From Betaproteobacteria bacterium RIFCSPLOWO2_02_FULL_68_150 (GTDB lineage: Bacteria; Pseudomonadota; Gammaproteobacteria; Burkholderiales; SG8-39), in the NCBI GenBank assembly GCA_001771975.1, contig MERE01000203.1, positions 1 through 5,653 of the forward strand: a stretch of DNA of 5,653 nt, in the 5' to 3' direction. Below the pieces are notes generated by a model. That model did no database searches. It was not told the origin of the DNA and saw only the letters and a list, made by a program, of their open reading frames with translations. Shown here piece by piece: positions 5,461 to 5,653 of the stretch. How positions within the stretch are numbered: position 1 is the stretch's first letter; each line of letters begins with the position of its first letter. The position numbers and the translations under genes are program-made.

Positions 5461-5653
5461 CATCCCTTTTTCTCCGGTATCGCAGCCGCCGCCGGCTTGG
5501 GCGGCGCGTCCCCCATCACCATCACGGGAGACCCCGGCCCGATCTTCTGCACGCCCTCGGTGATCACCTGGTCTCCCGCAGCCACGCCATCGAGGATCTC
5601 TACCGCGCCCGCCTTGCGCAGCCCCGTGCGCACCTTGACCAGCGCCGCTTTGC
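5460..5653 (-). CDS. RND periplasmic adaptor (membrane fusion protein), C-terminal end only
   Basis: The last 63 codons and the TGA stop (5462-5460) are present; the rest lies beyond the window. The stretch VKVRTGLRKAGAVEILDGV (visible residues 5-23) followed by AAGDQVITEGVQKIGPGSPV (24-43) is the membrane-proximal beta domain of HlyD/AcrA-type adaptors. It is followed by a short Ala/Pro-rich and Lys-rich tail ending EKKG. The full protein would be anchored in or lie along the inner membrane and link the RND pump to an outer-membrane channel. Adaptor followed by pump on the same strand is the standard operon order, so this protein very probably partners the downstream pump. The oddity is the 1375-nt gap filled by repeats. 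The stop codon overlaps an ATG (ATGA) that opens the first frame in the array. Confidence 0.9.
   Translation of the reverse strand, partial: KAALVKVRTGLRKAGAVEILDGVAAGDQVITEGVQKIGPGSPVMVMGDAPPKPAAAAIPEKKG

Larger units (their letters stand above)
4109..5463 (-). other. Chain of eight 54-codon open frames joined by TAAAGGCAATG
   Basis: On the operon strand each unit has one ATG-to-TAA frame of 165 nt. The frames span 5463-5299, 5293-5129, 5123-4959, 4953-4789, 4783-4619, 4613-4449, 4443-4279 and 4273-4109. The first ATG overlaps the adaptor TGA as ATGA and follows AAAAAGGG. Each later ATG lies 5 nt after the previous TAA, with AAAGG across the junction. The peptides begin MTALLCFFHLSVFPRF (MTVRSCLYHLSVFPRF in the first) and end GKSAGKPESV or GKDAGKAEIV. 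They are hydrophobic at the N-terminus, then rich in Arg and Lys, and match no family I recognise. Excluding the divergent ends, 11 of 21 variable sites fall at third codon positions and are silent. Against a real gene set: the copies are not independent, and other frames of the array are also fairly open. Confidence 0.35.

Overview
The window looks like a high-GC proteobacterial chromosome segment, most likely from a betaproteobacterium. That guess rests on the GC-rich coding sequence and the style of the RND pump; no rRNA or other marker gene is present. All convincing genes lie on the minus strand and read from right to left as one apparent operon. No promoter or terminator is visible inside the window.

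In reading order: (1) 5653-5460 holds the last 63 codons of a periplasmic adaptor (membrane fusion protein) of an RND efflux system. (2) 5460-4101 is a tandem array of exactly eight 170-bp units with no indels between copies, each carrying two hairpins. (3) 4084-998 is a complete 1028-aa inner-membrane RND pump with the expected proton-relay residues. (4) 1026-649 is a small single-domain cupin overlapping the pump gene by 29 nt. (5) 656-1 is the N-terminal 218 residues of a CaiB/BaiF-family (class III CoA-transferase / alpha-methylacyl-CoA racemase-like) enzyme, starting at TTG and overlapping the cupin gene by 8 nt.

The unusual part is the array, which separates two genes normally only a few bases apart. 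Without its 1360 bp the adaptor-pump spacing would be about 15 nt. Hairpin A exists in two versions that differ by paired compensatory changes in both arms, so pairing has been retained. Units alternate A A B A B A B A, giving a 340-bp higher-order period, and the three B units are identical. The outer ends of the array form a 19-bp imperfect inverted repeat, which suggests that an amplified MITE-like or REP-like element founded it.

On the operon strand, each unit also contains one open frame of 54 codons. The first ATG overlaps the adaptor stop as ATGA. Each frame ends TAA and the next begins 5 nt later in the motif TAAAGGCAATG. A final 4-codon frame (ATG AGA CGC GCC TAA) ends 5 nt before the pump ATG in the matching context TAAAGGCCATG. 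The intercistronic array can therefore be read as an unbroken stop/start relay joining adaptor to pump. Whether it is translated cannot be decided from sequence; the alternative is a purely structural spacer affecting mRNA stability or pump/adaptor ratio.
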